Below, one piece after another: positions 63,130 to 64,000 of a stretch of 64,000 nt of DNA. The notes below the pieces were generated by a model. That model was not told the DNA's origin, ran no database searches, and worked only from the letters and a program-made list of their open reading frames with translations. A program made the position numbers and the translations under genes. The stretch is from assembly GCA_029204225.1 (NCBI GenBank), contig CM055095.1, positions 68,304,305 through 68,368,304 on the forward strand, written 5' to 3'. Every line of letters begins with the position of its first letter. Within the stretch, counting starts at the first letter, position 1. The stretch is from Diphasiastrum complanatum (Eukaryota > Streptophyta > Lycopodiopsida > Lycopodiales > Lycopodiaceae).

Positions 63130-64000
63130 TGTTGGAATTTAGGTGTCGTTCTCGTCGTGACAAAGAGAAGCGAGCAGAGAATCCTCAGTACATACAACTA
63201 CGTCTATCAGGTCGACATCCGTCTTACTTGATCACAGCTTCAAACTCGCTGGAATTAATCAGTTGATACCATAGTCAGATTTAGCTTTGCAGAAGCGGTT
63301 TGAGTACGTTTATTAGAACGATAGATCGAGCGGTGCTACCAGTCACATGAAACAATTTAATTTACGAATAGAACATGAATCTATCTGACAATAAAATGAA
63401 TAAGCATTTAGCATACACAACTTGAATTGCTGGAATATTGACAAATTAGTCATGTAGAAAATACAATCAAAATGCAGATAGAGAGGCGTTCTTTTGAGAC
63501 AAGTACTCTATGATAACAGAGAAAGAAAGAACAAGACAATTGCACTCTCAATAGATAGAGAATTCAGCTAACCGAACAACTGATAAGTTGCTGGATATAT
63601 AATCAAAAGAAAGGTTAATTTGTGGTTTACAAATGGGTTAAGGCACTACATGTGTTGGCAATCGCGGTCGGACGATATTTGATTTTGTCTGGTCGTGATG
63701 TGTGTACTTATTGGTACGCCTGATAGTTAAATTGCGGCCAGATTGTTCTAGATAGGTTGAATAAGAGAATCTTCCTAGATGGTCCAAGATAAACGATCAA
63801 TCGGGTATTGCCGAACAATTGGGTAAGAGAGTGGCCGATCAAGAAGAGGTGCCCGAGAACTATTGGGTAACACTATCACCAATTCCTTTGTATTTTTGCA
63901 GACTGTCAGGAAACAAATGTATTTCTGTAGAGTGTGCGACTGTACAAATATTTAGAACAACTTAATGAATGGATCAAGATTAGCAGAGAATGGGGATGGA
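63130..64000 (-). repeat. copia 5' LTR, runs off the window
   Basis: Its inner end is fixed by the PBS. The LTR start on the minus strand would be beyond 64000 or was not recognised, so at least 870 bp belong here by inference. No gene is visible; short frames are without motif. Confidence 0.6.

Overview
The window looks like plant nuclear DNA from a land plant with a large, repeat-rich genome. It contains Ty1/copia and Ty3/gypsy LTR elements primed by initiator Met-tRNA (TGGTATCAGAGC next to LTR ends), relics of a plant-type tRNase Z, an LRR receptor, actin and eEF1A, a Helitron-like remnant, a LINE tail and long CT/GA simple repeats. The species cannot be named from this alone. Almost everything is mobile DNA, mostly broken, and no host gene in the window looks intact.

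Layout. 1-3.2 kb: an AT-rich stretch, a copia PPT/LTR trace, a gypsy RT relic, a GA minisatellite and an eEF1A fragment. 3.2-7.8 kb: an internally deleted minus-strand copia with its 1160-bp LTR, an inverted second copy of that LTR, an actin fragment between the two arms, and a gypsy RT/RNase H relic. 8.4-15.7 kb: a copia gag relic, a 179-bp CT tract, a decayed LRR receptor-like gene, a Helitron-like remnant, a hairpin and a copia integrase relic. 15.9-26.4 kb: copia LTRs and RNase H (minus), a deleted Tat-like gypsy pol followed by a promoter-bearing spacer and a long gag-like ORF, two LTRs of another family, and a minus-strand copy of the same gypsy. 26.4-30 kb: a copia whose LTR carries a 276-bp palindrome, then a separate LTR.

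30.96-36.96 kb holds the youngest element, a copia with two 691-bp LTRs differing at about four bases, a PBS, a PPT, a 5-bp target duplication (ATTGT) and a gag-pol frame broken only by one UAG. It sits inside the integrase frame of an older minus-strand gypsy (30.92-40.86 kb) that encodes two successive retropepsin domains and has lost both catalytic aspartates of its RT. 41-44.4 kb: a scrambled minus-strand copia that cuts into exon 3 of a tRNase Z relic (exons at 44360-44430, 44764-44912 and 49314-49658, minus). Intron 1 of that gene holds copia and LINE debris. 50.2-53.7 kb: a copia truncated at both ends between zinc-finger/LINE-like coding fragments. 53.7-61.8 kb: the longest Tat-like gypsy copy, again pol, spacer, gag-like ORF. 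62.1-62.5 kb: a MITE-like unit with long terminal inverted repeats and homopolymer C and G tracts. 62.6-64 kb: the 5' end of another minus-strand copia.

The strongest leads are the tandem-protease gypsy, the repeated pol-spacer-ORF order of the Tat-like family, the large palindrome, and the tRNase Z relic. All calls rest on reading by eye; no database search was possible.
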